From positions 372,001 to 436,000 of the forward strand of contig CAWHOY010000006.1 in NCBI GenBank assembly GCA_963831155.1: a DNA stretch of 64,000 nt. Reading direction: 5' to 3'. Position 1 is the stretch's first letter. Each line of letters starts with the position of its first letter. The position numbers and the translations under genes are program-made. This stretch comes from CAVRXQ01 sp963831155. Its GTDB lineage: Bacteria; Actinomycetota; Acidimicrobiia; Acidimicrobiales; Bog-793. The notes beneath the pieces were generated by a model. That model saw only the letters and a program-made list of their open reading frames with translations, ran no database searches and was not told the origin of the DNA. Below, piece after piece: positions 51,501 to 61,453 of the stretch.

Positions 51501-52505
51501 TCAGGATCCGCCCTCATCGGCGAGGAATCGGTCGGCGTCGAGCGCCGCCATGCTCCCCGAGCCAGCGGACGTGATCGCCTGGCGGTAGACGTGATCCTGC
51601 ACGTCACCTGCGGCGAACACGCCCGCAACGCTCGTCGCGGTGCCGTCATGAGTGTGGACGTAGCCTGCCGCGTCCATCTCGAGCTGGCCTTTGAACAGTT
51701 CGGTGTTCGGGGCATGTCCGATTGCGACGAACACACCGTCCACAGGCAACTCGCGCACATCACCGGTCGCCGTGTCCTTGATCTCGATGCCTGTCACCTT
51801 CGTGTCGCCGATGATGCGCGTGACAACGGTGTCGAACAGAAACGAAATCTTTTCGTTGGCGAAAGCGCGGTCTTGCATGATCTTCGAAGCGCGCAACTCC
51901 TTGCGCCGGTGGATGATCTTCACCGAATCGCCAAAGCGCGTGAGGAAGATCGCTTCTTCTAGCGCCGAGTCGCCACCACCGACGACCGCGATCGTCTTTT
52001 CGCGAAAGAAGAAACCGTCGCACGTCGCGCACGTCGAGACGCCGTGGCCGAGGAGTTCGGATTCGCCGGGCACGCGGAGCGACAGCGAGCGCGCTCCGGT
52101 TGCGACGATGAGCGTGCGTGCGAAAACATCGGGCTGCGATGTGTCGCCGCTGCCCGTCCAAATCGCGAACGGCCGACGTGACAAGTCGACGCGAGTCGCC
52201 TTTTTCGTGGCGATTTCGGCGCCGAAGCGCTCCGCCTGTTCGCGCATCAGAACCATCAGATCCGGCCCCATCACGCCTTTCGGGAAGCCGGGAAAGTTCT
52301 CGACGTCAGTCGTCGTCATCAACTGGCCACCGGGCTGATCGCTCGTCGAGGACGGTTCGCCCTCGAGGACGAGCGGGCGGAGGTCGGCTCGCGCCGCATA
52401 GACCGCCGCGGTCAATCCCGCGGGGCCAGACCCCAAGATGACGACGTCCCTCGGGTCGCGCACCTGCGCCGAGGGCTCTAAGAGTTCCTCAGTCAGCGCT
52501 CTCAC
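51501..52505 (-). CDS. trxB: Thioredoxin reductase
   Basis: 334 residues, NADPH-FAD oxidoreductase. FAD site VVILGSGPAGLTAAVYAARADLRPLVLEGE, GGQLMTTTDVENFPGF, active cysteines in STCATCDGFFF, NADPH site AVVGGGDSALEEAIFL and HRRKELRASK, and the second FAD motif GVFAAGDVQDHVYRQAITSAGSG. Reduces TrxA from the next gene. GTG start 17 bp inside the end of the upstream membrane-protein gene. Confidence 0.97.
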   Translation of the reverse strand: MRALTEELLEPSAQVRDPRDVVILGSGPAGLTAAVYAARADLRPLVLEGEPSSTSDQPGGQLMTTTDVENFPGFPKGVMGPDLMVLMREQAERFGAEIATKKATRVDLSRRPFAIWTGSGDTSQPDVFARTLIVATGARSLSLRVPGESELLGHGVSTCATCDGFFFREKTIAVVGGGDSALEEAIFLTRFGDSVKIIHRRKELRASKIMQDRAFANEKISFLFDTVVTRIIGDTKVTGIEIKDTATGDVRELPVDGVFVAIGHAPNTELFKGQLEMDAAGYVHTHDGTATSVAGVFAAGDVQDHVYRQAITSAGSGSMAALDADRFLADEGGS

Positions 52506-52815
52506 CTCGCTTCTTTCTGGCGCTGAGCACCCACAACAACGCTCCCGAGCCGCAGAAGATTCCCGCCACTACGAAGTACGTCGCCCAGACTTGGTGGGCA
52601 AAGACGTCGGCATCGAAGAGGCGAACGAGGCCGATCACGACGGCCGCGAGGGCGAAAACGACGAGCGCCGCCACGACCGCACCGAGGATCGTCCAGCGGA
52701 CGACGGCGAAGATCGGCCGCGTCACCTTTTCGAGCGCCGCGGCAGAGAGTGACTCGACGACGCCCTGCAGCTTCGCTCCGAGCTCCCGTGCCGTTGACGC
52801 CGATTCCTCGCCCAT
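52489..52815 (-). CDS. Small two-helix membrane protein, unknown
   Basis: 108 residues from ATG 52815. An acidic/amphipathic N-terminal helix (STARELGAKLQGVVESLSAAALEKV) is followed by two membrane helices (TILGAVVAALVVFALAAVVIGLV and YFVVAGIFCGSGALLWVLSA) and a basic tail RKKRGE. A phage-holin-superfamily III resemblance is possible but weak. It overlaps trxB by 17 bp, so it is in its operon. Similar small proteins sit next to trxB in other actinobacteria (recollection, not tested). Confidence 0.65.
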   Translation of the reverse strand: MGEESASTARELGAKLQGVVESLSAAALEKVTRPIFAVVRWTILGAVVAALVVFALAAVVIGLVRLFDADVFAHQVWATYFVVAGIFCGSGALLWVLSARKKRGESAD

Positions 52816-52857
52816 CGCGTCGAGATTACGGCAGGATCGTGTCAAATGAGGGTTTGG

Positions 52858-53697
52858 CTAGACGCGCTGGAACGCGACGCCGACGGTGCCCGGTCCTGTG
52901 TGTGCGCCGATGATCGGACCGATGTAGGAGACGATGGTCTCATCGGCAGGGAAGATCGGCGCGAGCAGTTTCTCCATCTCGCCGATATCGCTTGCCGCGG
53001 CATGCGCGACGGCGAGGCGTTTAAGGGGTCCGGCTTGGCGTACCTTGTCGGCGAGGTACTCGAACGACCGCGCGCGCGTCCGCTGTCGTGACTCCGGCAT
53101 AACGACGCCGTCGCGTACCTCGACCACCGGCTTGATCGAGAGCAGGGAACCGAGAAGGGCTTGTGCGGCGCCGATCCGGCCACCGCGGCGCAGCCACTCG
53201 AGGGTGTCCAATGTTCCGAACACTTCGACCTTGTTCAATATGGACGTCACCGCGCCACCGATTGCCGCAGCGTTCTCGCCGGACGCGGCGAGCTGCGCGG
53301 CTTCCAAGACGACGAGACCTTCGCCGACCGTCGCGAGCGTCGAGTCGATGACGACGACTGGGAACCCGTCCGGCGCCGACGCGGCACCGGCAACCGCCGA
53401 CTGGTAGGTCGCAGAGAGGCCAGACGACAGCGTCACACAGATCGCCCCGGAGCACCCCTCACGGGCCGCGTCGGAGAATGCCGAAGCGAACGCCCCGGGG
53501 GCGGGGGCCGATGTTTCGGCGATCGTTTGTTCGTTTGTCGCGAGCTCCCAGAACCGTTCCGACGAAACGCCGCGCATCTCGTCTGCCGACAGCGAACCGA
53601 GACGCACGTCGATCGGCACGACAACGATGCCGAACTTCTCGATGAACGATTCGGGGAGATCGCAGCCATTGTCAGTGACTATACGGACGCCTGCCAC
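52858..53697 (-). CDS. DegV family protein
   Basis: 279 residues. VRIVTDNGCDLPESFIEKFGIVVVPIDVRLG, ETSAPAPGAFASAFSDA, LSSGLSATYQSAVAGA, the core motif LEWLRRGGRIGAAQALLGSLLSIKPVVEVRDG, and the ending IGPIIGAHTGPGTVGVAF are all canonical DegV. Binds a fatty acid in the cytosol; partner kinase not in the window. GTG 53697 overlaps the end of murJ by 26 bp. The GGRI motif is intact, unlike the paralog at 7184-8014. Confidence 0.9.
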   Translation of the reverse strand: MAGVRIVTDNGCDLPESFIEKFGIVVVPIDVRLGSLSADEMRGVSSERFWELATNEQTIAETSAPAPGAFASAFSDAAREGCSGAICVTLSSGLSATYQSAVAGAASAPDGFPVVVIDSTLATVGEGLVVLEAAQLAASGENAAAIGGAVTSILNKVEVFGTLDTLEWLRRGGRIGAAQALLGSLLSIKPVVEVRDGVVMPESRQRTRARSFEYLADKVRQAGPLKRLAVAHAAASDIGEMEKLLAPIFPADETIVSYIGPIIGAHTGPGTVGVAFQRV

Positions 53698-55346
53698 TTC
53701 CCCCCCTTGCCCCGTGGACGCGCGGTGGCGTCTGCCGCCGGGCAGTTTGCCAGGATGCGAACGTCGCAGCGAGACCCGCCGCGCCGAGATACGCGATGCC
53801 ACCGGCGGCAACGGCGACGAAGAGCCGCAACCACCCGAACGCGCCGAGGCCGGTGCCGACGATCGTGACGGCGATCGCTACGACGAATGCCATGATTCCC
53901 GACAGCACGACGTATCTCGCGGTGGCGCTCACGAGTGCGCGCCCGCCGATCGTCCCGAGGCGCTCGCGCAACACGATGACGGAAATCACTGCCGCGACGC
54001 TGTACGCGATCGAGTACGAAAGTGCGAGACCGCGTACGCCGAGCGGCTTGTAAAGGAGAAAGGCGGCGAGCACGTTGAGGCCGTTTTCGATGACGTACAT
54101 GACGAACGCCGAGCGGGTGTCCTGCAGCGCCTGGAATGTCCTTGTCGCCAGGAAGAACACGCAGTAGCCGGGGAGTCCCACGGCGAAAAGCACCAACACC
54201 GACGAGGTGACGTCCGCCGCGTGTGCACTCTCCTGGCCGTGCTCGATGAGCAGACCGACCGCTTGTCGCGCGAGCAACAGGTAGCCGACCATCGCCGGCA
54301 GGATGAGCGCGAGCACCTGCCGCGTCGCGCGGCCGAATCGCTGGCCGACAGGCCGCCACTCTCGACGCGTCGCTAGGCGCGCGAGGTCGGGGGAGGCGAC
54401 GTTGATGATCGAGGTCGCGACGACCGCGAAGGGGAACTGGAAGAACGTGTACGCATACGTGTAGGCGCTTACGGCCCCAGGGCCGACATGGAACTCGAGG
54501 GCGAGCACGATGAAAAGTGCGAGCTGATTCGCGATCACGAAGCCGAAGGTCCAGCCCGAGAGTGAAATGATCGTTCGGATCGCCGGGTCCTTCGGTCGCC
54601 AGATAAAGCGCAGGCGGGTTCGCGCTCTGCGCATCGACGGAACGAGGCAGGCGGCCTGAGCCGCCACACCGAGTGTCGTTCCGATGCCCAGCAGATAGAC
54701 GAGCGACTGGTGGTGATCGACATAGGCGACCGACGCGTGTCGCGCCATGTCTGCGAATAGCGCGAAGACGACGATCCCGACCACGTTGTTCACGACAGGA
54801 ACTACTCCGACCGCGCCGAATCGGTCCCTGGTCGCGAGCACAGCCGCCATCAGGCTGATCGCGCCATAGAACAGCAGCTGAGGGGCGAACATTCGCAACA
54901 GTTCGACGGCGATCGAATGCTCTTGCGGTGTCGCCTTACCGAAGGTGAACAGCGTGATGAGAACGGGCGCCAAGAGCACGAAGACGACGGTCGCGACGAC
55001 GAGAACGACGAACGCCAGGCTCACGACGGCAGAGATCGACTCGTTCGCCTCGCGCTCGGACCGCGTGGACACGTGTTCGACAAAGACCGGGACGAACGTC
55101 GCGGCGAGGACTCCGCCGAGGACGAGGTCATGGATCATGTTCGGGGTGTTGTTCGCGAGGTTGAAGGCGTCCGCGAGCCGAAGACCCCCGAGCGCGTAGG
55201 CGAGGACGATCAGCCGCGCGAGTCCGGTGAGTCGCGAACGCGACCGTTCCGAGTCCCGTGCCGAAGGACGCGCGCTGGAGGCGAGCAGAACGGCTGGTTG
55301 TCGATGCCACGCCGGCTGGCGCCGACGGGGGCATCGGATCCGTCAC
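53672..55346 (-). CDS. murJ: Lipid II flippase MurJ, apparent one-base frameshift
   Basis: Multi-pass MOP-family flippase, about 14 helices. The frame from GTG 55346 (overlapping the DUF6049 stop as GTGA) reads VTDPMPPSAP ... RASFGTGLGTVA; the expected continuation SRLTGLARLIVLAYALGGLRLADAFNLANNTPN lies in another frame and runs on to 53672. The shift sits at the AA of 55237-55238; removing one A restores a normal start. murJ is essential, so a sequence error is the simplest reading. The tail after the last helix is short and basic, without the kinase-like extension of mycobacterial MviN. Confidence 0.85.
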
Positions 55347-57412
55347 GTCGACGCCGTGCCTGACGCGCTGAGGAGTTCGCGTTCTCGTGCGTGCCGGCGT
55401 CGGCGGCGGAGCATCGTGCGAACCCACCAGGCGAGCAAGATGAACAGCGCGATCGCCGAGATGACGACGGCGACGATCGAATAGGCGGTTGATCGGATCG
55501 TTATGCCGCCTTGCAGCAAGACCACCTTGCCAACGGGGGAGACGAGTTCGACGTCGAGTGTCGACACGCCGGAGGTCCTCGTCGTCACGGAGACCTCGTG
55601 CTCGGTGTTCTTGCGGGCGAGCAAGATCGGCTGGCTGACCTGACTCGGAGAGAGCGCGAACTCGCCACTCGAAAGACGAAGATCTGCGTGGATGACGCTC
55701 GGGAAGCTCGAGTCGAGGGTGATGGGAACTCGGGCGTTGTGCTGACCGATCGTGATGGTGCGCGTTCCCGTGAGCGCGAGCGACGCGCGAACGGTGTTGA
55801 ACTCCAAGTTCGGTGTACCGAGATACCGCGACTCGGCGGAGTTTGCGATCCCGTCGGTTTCGGCGAGCAAGATCGCGTCCCTAGCACGGTTCAGCAACGA
55901 GGCGTCGGCAGGAATGACCGATTGGAGATCTGACAGCGTTGAGCGCGCCGAGGCGACCTTCTGTCCGAGGTGGCCGGTCGGCCCGTGAGCTCCCGCGAGG
56001 CCGGCCGATCGTGGTGCCGCGTTCGATCCGACCGGAACCGCGGCGTAGAGATCGTCGAGGGTCATCGAGTGGAGGATTGGAGTCGAGTCAAGGCCGCGAA
56101 GAACGACCGACACGACTCGTGCCGAACTCGGCAGGAGCAAGGGGGCGACGACGACGCCGCGGGGTCCAGTCGAGAATGGTTCTTCAAAAAAGGTTTGTGC
56201 CAAGTCGGCGAGGAAATTGTGCGCGGCGAGCACCGGGTCTGAACTCGATTGAAGCTGTGATGCAAGTCCGGAGTCGGCCACGAACGCGACCGGGGCAGAC
56301 GAGCCCGACGATCCTGTCTGCAGCATGAACGGAGCGGTCGGCGTTGTCACTTGCGTCGGCGTGACATTCGACTCGGGAACGACAATACGCGTGATGCCCG
56401 CCGAGGAAAGCGCCGTCACGCCTGTCGCGTCGAGGTTGCTTGCCGCAAGGTAGGGGGTCCCGGTCTCGGTCGCGCTGACGAGACGGTGCGCTATTGCGTG
56501 TCCCGTTGCGAACTGGCGCGTGACGTCACGGGTCAGTCCAGCACGCGCAAGCTGATCCGGGCTGAACTCGGTGAAGGGTGCGTCGAGCATCTCGAGGGTT
56601 CCGGTCACTGCGCCGTTCGTGACGAGAGACCGCAAGGAGGTGATCGTCGCCTTCGCGATCTTGTCCCGTGAGCGATCGAGGGCCAACAGGATCTGGGAGT
56701 ACGCGTTGATGGTGATCGCAGTGTGCGATTGAGCGGCGACCGCCCGGGCGAAGGCATCGAGTGCGACGAGGCGCGGCAGCGAAATCATTGGGTCTCCGTC
56801 CGGTGCGAGTCCGAGTCCGGTACCAAGGGAGAAGACGAGCGCGACGTTCAGCGGATAGGTCCCAGCGCTCCCCGTGAGGTAAATGACGTCAGTCGTGAAC
56901 GATGCGAGCGGTTTGTCCGTCGTTCGGTCGACGATCACGAGTTCCAGGGGATACACACCGTCACAACTGCCCGGAAGGCAGTCGAGCGCCAGCACGGGCG
57001 AGGAGAGCTGTGACGAATGTGCCGTCGGGGCCGTTACAACGCGCACCTTCAAGGAGGCCGACGCGTTCGGCGCGGACGCATGGAGCACCTGTGAGAGCGG
57101 GATGATCGGTGTCGCACCGAGCACGATCTCGCTCGACGGCTCTTTACCCGTCTCGGAGAGTCCGAACGCGTAGCGGCTCGTCAGCCGCGAGTACAACGCC
57201 AGCTTCACGCCGAGGTCGGTCGTCGGAAACGCCGAGCTGACGTGGAACGACAGGTGCATTTCCGAATGCGAACCGACCCAGTTCGACTCGGCGGTCAAAT
57301 TGACCGACGTCTTCTCCGATGCAGAGGACAGAGCCGGTGATGCGAAAGCTGCGATCCCGGCCGTGGTTAGCGCGAGCAATGTCGCCGCGAAAAAAAGCGT
57401 CGCGCGCCGCAT
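55343..57412 (-). CDS. DUF6049-type secreted/membrane protein, Rv3909-like
   Basis: 689 residues: signal peptide MRRATLFFAATLLALTTAGIAAFASPALS, a long extracytoplasmic region with Ig-like and (beta/alpha) parts, and one C-terminal membrane helix (YSIVAVVISAIALFILLAWWV) with a basic tail. Same order and architecture as the gene next to mviN/murJ in mycobacteria. Function unknown; probably in envelope biogenesis with MurJ. ATG 57412 was chosen for the signal peptide. Divergent from pcnA across 160 bp. Confidence 0.85.
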   Translation of the reverse strand: MRRATLFFAATLLALTTAGIAAFASPALSSASEKTSVNLTAESNWVGSHSEMHLSFHVSSAFPTTDLGVKLALYSRLTSRYAFGLSETGKEPSSEIVLGATPIIPLSQVLHASAPNASASLKVRVVTAPTAHSSQLSSPVLALDCLPGSCDGVYPLELVIVDRTTDKPLASFTTDVIYLTGSAGTYPLNVALVFSLGTGLGLAPDGDPMISLPRLVALDAFARAVAAQSHTAITINAYSQILLALDRSRDKIAKATITSLRSLVTNGAVTGTLEMLDAPFTEFSPDQLARAGLTRDVTRQFATGHAIAHRLVSATETGTPYLAASNLDATGVTALSSAGITRIVVPESNVTPTQVTTPTAPFMLQTGSSGSSAPVAFVADSGLASQLQSSSDPVLAAHNFLADLAQTFFEEPFSTGPRGVVVAPLLLPSSARVVSVVLRGLDSTPILHSMTLDDLYAAVPVGSNAAPRSAGLAGAHGPTGHLGQKVASARSTLSDLQSVIPADASLLNRARDAILLAETDGIANSAESRYLGTPNLEFNTVRASLALTGTRTITIGQHNARVPITLDSSFPSVIHADLRLSSGEFALSPSQVSQPILLARKNTEHEVSVTTRTSGVSTLDVELVSPVGKVVLLQGGITIRSTAYSIVAVVISAIALFILLAWWVRTMLRRRRRHARERELLSASGTAST

Positions 57413-57572
57413 GCGCGCGAAAGGTTGGTCGCGACGCGTCGTCGAGCAGGCCAAGAGTGAGACGTCCTCCGTTCGGTCCCCGCTCGCACGGAGCCTACTT
57501 TCGGGACAAATCCAGGTCGTGAAGTCTGATCGCCCCATCGGGCCGCGAAGGTCAACCGCTACCGTCGCGCCC

Positions 57573-58976
57573 GTGATTCCCGAGCGCATCCAGCCGATCG
57601 TCGGCGAGGCGAACGAACTCGCGCGCCTTTTCGTCGACGCCGGGTACCGCATTTACCTCGTCGGCGGACCGGTGAGAGACGCGATCGCCGGTGCGCCAGG
57701 GGGTGAGGAGCCTTTCGGCCCGGACACCGACCTCGATCTCACGACCGACGCGCGACCCGAAGAGATCGAGCGCCTCGTCGATGGATGGGCCGACGCGGTG
57801 TGGTTGCAGGGGAAGCGCTTCGGGACGATTGGCGCATCACATCACGGGCGGCGCTTCGAAATCACGACCCATCGCGCCGACGTCTACGTTCCTGAGTCTC
57901 GCAAGCCCGAGGTGCGCTTCGGCGACGATGTCGTCACGGACCTTTCCCGCCGTGACTTCACGGTGAATGCAATGGCGCTCTCGCTGCCGGATCTCGAACT
58001 CATCGACCCGTTCGATGGACTCGCCGACCTCGCGTCGCGCACACTGCGAACGCCACTCGACCCAGAGACTTCGTTCAGCGACGACGCGTTGCGCACGTTG
58101 CGGGCGGCACGCTTCATCGCGGGGTACGAGCTCACTCCGACCGAAGAGCTGACCGAGGCGGCGCGCCGCCTCGCGGGGAGGCTCTCGGTCGTTTCGGCGG
58201 AGCGGATCCGTGACGAGCTCAATCGACTCATCGTGCTCCCCGATCCCGAGGCGGGGCTGTGGTTCGTTGTCAAGACCGGACTTGCCGACCAGTTCCTACC
58301 CGAGATTCCCGCTCTCGCGCTCGAACAAGACTCGGTCCACCGCCACAAAGACGTCCTCGCCCACACGATTGCGGTGGTTGGAAAGACCCGCCCCGACGAG
58401 GTCTTGCGCCTGGCGGCGCTGCTGCACGACATCGGAAAACCCCCAACGCGCGCCTACGGGCCCGACGGTGTGAGCTTCCACCATCACGACATCGTCGGCG
58501 CGCGTATGGCGCGGCGACGGCTCGAAGCGCTGCGCTATCCCCAGAACGAGATCGACTCGATCACTCGACTCATCGAATTGCACTTGCGATTCCACACCTA
58601 CAAGATGGGCTGGACCGACTCTGCGCTCAGGCGGTACGCGCGCGACGCGGGTCCCCTCCTCGAGCGTCTCAATGAGCTCACTCGAGCTGATTGCACGACG
58701 CGCAACGTGGAGCGAGCGCGCGAGCTCGAGGCGCGAATGGACGATCTCGAAGCGCGCCTCGTGGAACTCTCGGCACGCGAGGCACTCGACGCGATCCGAC
58801 CCGAACTCGACGGCAACGAAGTGATGGATCACCTCGGCATCGAGCCCGGCCCAGCCGTCGGACGCGCCCTCGCTTATCTGTTGGAGGTTCGCCTCGACGA
58901 AGGCTTGCTTGGCAAGGATGAGATCACCCGCCGCCTCGATGCGTGGTGGGCCGAAGAGGGGTCGGCGATCCGTTAA
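57573..58976 (+). CDS. pcnA: tRNA nucleotidyltransferase/poly(A) polymerase family protein with HD domain
   Basis: 467 residues. IYLVGGPVRDAIAG and the catalytic DTDLDLTTDA (DxD) define a class II nucleotidyltransferase; FEITTHR and RRDFTVNAMAL, DPFDGLADL, RTLRAARF follow; the HD domain has HTIAVV, LLHDIGKPPTR and HHHDIVGA. It adds CCA to tRNA or poly(A) to RNA; tRNA repair is likely as the sole such enzyme here, since tRNA-Ile lacks encoded CCA. GTG 57573 or 57519 are both possible. Ends 4 bp inside the convergent ino1 gene's end. Confidence 0.93.
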   Translation: MIPERIQPIVGEANELARLFVDAGYRIYLVGGPVRDAIAGAPGGEEPFGPDTDLDLTTDARPEEIERLVDGWADAVWLQGKRFGTIGASHHGRRFEITTHRADVYVPESRKPEVRFGDDVVTDLSRRDFTVNAMALSLPDLELIDPFDGLADLASRTLRTPLDPETSFSDDALRTLRAARFIAGYELTPTEELTEAARRLAGRLSVVSAERIRDELNRLIVLPDPEAGLWFVVKTGLADQFLPEIPALALEQDSVHRHKDVLAHTIAVVGKTRPDEVLRLAALLHDIGKPPTRAYGPDGVSFHHHDIVGARMARRRLEALRYPQNEIDSITRLIELHLRFHTYKMGWTDSALRRYARDAGPLLERLNELTRADCTTRNVERARELEARMDDLEARLVELSAREALDAIRPELDGNEVMDHLGIEPGPAVGRALAYLLEVRLDEGLLGKDEITRRLDAWWAEEGSAIR

Positions 58977-60064
58977 GCGTCTGCGGTTCCTGTGGCGAAG
59001 CGCTCGACGAGTTCGCGCGCTTCTTCGTCGTGGTATTGGACCGGCGGGGACTTCATGAAATAGGCGGAGGGACCGACGAGCGGCCCGCCGATGCCGCGGT
59101 CGAGAGCAATTCGCGCGCACCTCAGCGCGTCGATGATCACGCCGGCGGAGTTCGGTGAGTCCCACACCTCGAGCTTCAACTCGAGATTCAACGGTACGTC
59201 ACCGAAGTTGCGGCCCTCCAAGCGGATGTACGCCCACTTACGATCCTCGAGCCACGGGACGTGGTCGGACGGACCGATGTGGACCGACTCCGGAGCGATC
59301 CCGCCCTCGATCTGGCTCGTCACCGCTTGGGTCTTTGAGAGCTTCTTCGACTCGAGCCGTTCGCGCTCCAACATGTTTTTGAAGTCCATGTTGCCGCCGA
59401 CGTTCAACTGGTAGGTGCGATCGAGTACCGTGCCGCGGTCTTCGAAGAGCCGAGCGAGCATGCGGTGCACGATCGTGGCCCCGACCTGGCTCTTGATGTC
59501 GTCGCCGACGATCGGAATCCCGGCCGCGGTGAACTTCTCCGCCCAGACTGGGTCACTTGCGATGAATACCGGGATCGCGTTCACGAAGGCGACTCCGGCG
59601 TCGATCGCGGCCTGCGCGTAGTACTTCTGGGCTTGCTCGGAGCCGACCGGCAAGTACGCGACGAGGACCTCCGCTCCTGAATCGCGCAGCACCTTCGCCA
59701 CGTCGACCGGCGGTTCCGGTGACTCCTCGACGACCTGGCGGTAGTACTTGCCGAGCCCGTCGAGCGTCGGTCCGCGTTGGACAGTGACCCCGCTCGAGGG
59801 GACGTCTGAGAAGCGGATCGTGTTGTTGTGTCCGGCGAAGACCGCCTTGTCGAGCTCTAGGCCGACCTTTTCGGCATCGACGTCGAACGCGGCGACGAAT
59901 TCGATGTCACCAACGTGGTAGCCGCCGAGCGAGACGTGCATCAGTCCTGGCACGGCCTCGTTCGGGTCGGCGTCGCGGTAGTACTCGACGCCTTGCACGA
60001 GTGAGCAGGCGCAGTTTCCGACGCCGGCGATCGCGATCTTGATCTTCCCCTTTGGATGGTTCAT
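58973..60064 (-). CDS. ino1: Inositol-3-phosphate synthase
   Basis: 363 residues. NAD-dependent isomerase making inositol phosphate from glucose 6-phosphate, the start of phosphatidylinositol and mycothiol synthesis in actinobacteria. IAIAGVGNCACSLVQGVEYY, AYLPVGSEQAQKYYAQA, VNAIPVFIASDP, GIPIVGDDIKSQVGATIVHR and LNVGGNMDFKNM are family hallmarks. ATG overlaps the padR stop (ATGA), so the two are coupled, as in mycobacteria. Confidence 0.96.
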   Translation of the reverse strand: MNHPKGKIKIAIAGVGNCACSLVQGVEYYRDADPNEAVPGLMHVSLGGYHVGDIEFVAAFDVDAEKVGLELDKAVFAGHNNTIRFSDVPSSGVTVQRGPTLDGLGKYYRQVVEESPEPPVDVAKVLRDSGAEVLVAYLPVGSEQAQKYYAQAAIDAGVAFVNAIPVFIASDPVWAEKFTAAGIPIVGDDIKSQVGATIVHRMLARLFEDRGTVLDRTYQLNVGGNMDFKNMLERERLESKKLSKTQAVTSQIEGGIAPESVHIGPSDHVPWLEDRKWAYIRLEGRNFGDVPLNLELKLEVWDSPNSAGVIIDALRCARIALDRGIGGPLVGPSAYFMKSPPVQYHDEEARELVERFATGTADA

Positions 60065-60828
60065 CGGGGTTGCCGTTCTCCTTGTTTGGCGCCCGCACCG
60101 CTCGCTGCGGCGACGGGCGACTGGTCGTCGTGGCTACGTCGAGTGCGGCGCCGTGGACGCGGCGTTGTCGACGTTGGTGTTTCGAATCGTTCCAGAAGGT
60201 GGCGCTCGCGGTCGAGCAGCCGCTCGACCCAGGACAGGTCGGCGGCGATCGTGTCCTTCGCGTGTTCGACGATCGAGCGTTCGTAGTCGTCCATCGGGCG
60301 CTTGGGTCGCACGAGTGCGCGCTCGGAGTGCTGAAGGCGTTCGATCAGTTGGTTGCGGCGTCGCTCGAGTAGCCGTACTCGTGACTGGGGGCTCAAGTAC
60401 TTCGCGAACGCGAGCCGCAACGAGAACCCCTTCGGGTCTTCTGCAGGGCCATCGTTCGACTCCAATAGCTCTTCGAAGAGGTCTTCGCCGCGCTGCGTGA
60501 TCACGTAGACCTTGCGTGCCCGAGTCGAACGCGCACCTAAAACCGCCGCTGCTTCGCCGAGGGAGCGACGGGCACCCACCGCCGCACGCTCGCCGGCGAG
60601 CGACCCCGTCAGGGGGAGCGACTCCTCGCGGCGACGCACACGGCGAGCGGTTTCCGCGGGCTCGAGTGTGCTGAGTGCCCCAGCCGCCTCGAGGCGGGCA
60701 AGAGCGGGGTAGAGCGAGCCGAACGACAGGTTCGACAGCACCCCAAAACCCTCTCGCAGGGACTTGCGGATCTCATAGCCGTGCATCGGCCGTTCTTTCA
60801 CGAGGCCGAGGATGGCGAGTTCGAGCAC
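60061..60828 (-). CDS. PadR family regulator
   Basis: 255 residues. The winged helix starts at the first residue: MLELAILGLVKERPMHGYEIRKSLREGFGVLSNLSFGSLYPALARLEAAG. A Ser/Arg-rich insertion of about 50 residues (61-103) separates it from the wing KVYVITQRGEDLFEELL; the C-terminus is a coiled-coil dimerisation helix. It heads the padR-ino1 operon and likely regulates inositol synthesis and itself. The same gene pair and a similar insertion are found in mycobacteria (Rv0047c-Rv0046c). Confidence 0.9.
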   Translation of the reverse strand: MLELAILGLVKERPMHGYEIRKSLREGFGVLSNLSFGSLYPALARLEAAGALSTLEPAETARRVRRREESLPLTGSLAGERAAVGARRSLGEAAAVLGARSTRARKVYVITQRGEDLFEELLESNDGPAEDPKGFSLRLAFAKYLSPQSRVRLLERRRNQLIERLQHSERALVRPKRPMDDYERSIVEHAKDTIAADLSWVERLLDRERHLLERFETPTSTTPRPRRRTRRSHDDQSPVAAASGAGAKQGERQPR

Positions 60829-60845
60829 GGAGCAATATTAGCGTC

Positions 60846-60870
60846 CGATGTATCGATCCGATATGTCGAT
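60846..60870. promoter_or_regulatory. Tandem 12-bp repeat upstream of padR
   Basis: CGATGTATCGAT (60846-60857) and CGATATGTCGAT (60859-60870) differ at three positions and lie 17-42 bp upstream of the padR start. PadR proteins often bind ATGT-rich repeats in their own promoters, so this is a candidate autoregulatory operator overlapping the promoter. Confidence 0.4.
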
Positions 60871-60955
60871 TCTATGACGCCTTCTGGAACCTTTCCGGCA
60901 GCGTGACACCGAAAAAGCGGCCTTCGCCGCACCACCTGGCAGGTAGCCTGCCGAC

Positions 60956-61372
60956 GTGCATTCCGGACAGGAATCCGAGGCCGAACGCCCCCAAGTGCGG
61001 GGACTCGGCCAGATCGAGTATCGCCTCGCCCGCGATTCGGTCGTCCGGGAGCACCGCAAGGGCCGTCTCTCCCGCGTCGACATTTGCGATGCGCACCCCG
61101 AGCTGTTGCGAGTGGCGCGCAACTTGGGCCATGTCACCGAGATGGACTGCCCGATCTGTGAGAAGGCGAAGCTCGTCCACGTCGCCTTTGCGTTCGGTTC
61201 CCGGCTTCCTCCCGGGGGGAGGGCGCTTCCGATGAGCGGGGGGATCCGTGACCTCGCCAGCCATCGTGACGATGTGGCGTTCTACGTCGTCGAAGTGTGC
61301 GTCGAGTGCTCGTGGAACCACGTCTTGCGGATGTTCACCGGCTCCGTCGCGCGGAGGCGCTCAGCGGTCTGA
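60956..61372 (+). CDS. DUF5318 protein
   Basis: 138 residues. RLARDSVVREHRKGRLSRVDICDAHPELLRVARNLG, MDCPICEKAKLVHVAFAFG and VEVCVECSWNHVLRMF match DUF5318, an actinobacteria-specific family (Rv0049-like). Two CxxC pairs (CPIC, CVEC) suggest a zinc ribbon. Function unknown. GTG start, divergent from padR. Confidence 0.85.
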   Translation: MHSGQESEAERPQVRGLGQIEYRLARDSVVREHRKGRLSRVDICDAHPELLRVARNLGHVTEMDCPICEKAKLVHVAFAFGSRLPPGGRALPMSGGIRDLASHRDDVAFYVVEVCVECSWNHVLRMFTGSVARRRSAV

Positions 61373-61453
61373 CCGCTCGTCGAGTTCCTTTCAGCGCGAG
61401 ATAGCGTGGTAGTGCCGCCGGTAGCCGGGTGCACTGGACGGCAGGAGGTCGAG

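Noticed and set aside
55200..55260. Programmed ribosomal frameshift in murJ
   Set aside because: No slippery heptamer or pseudoknot is apparent at the break; a sequence error or plain mutation is simpler.
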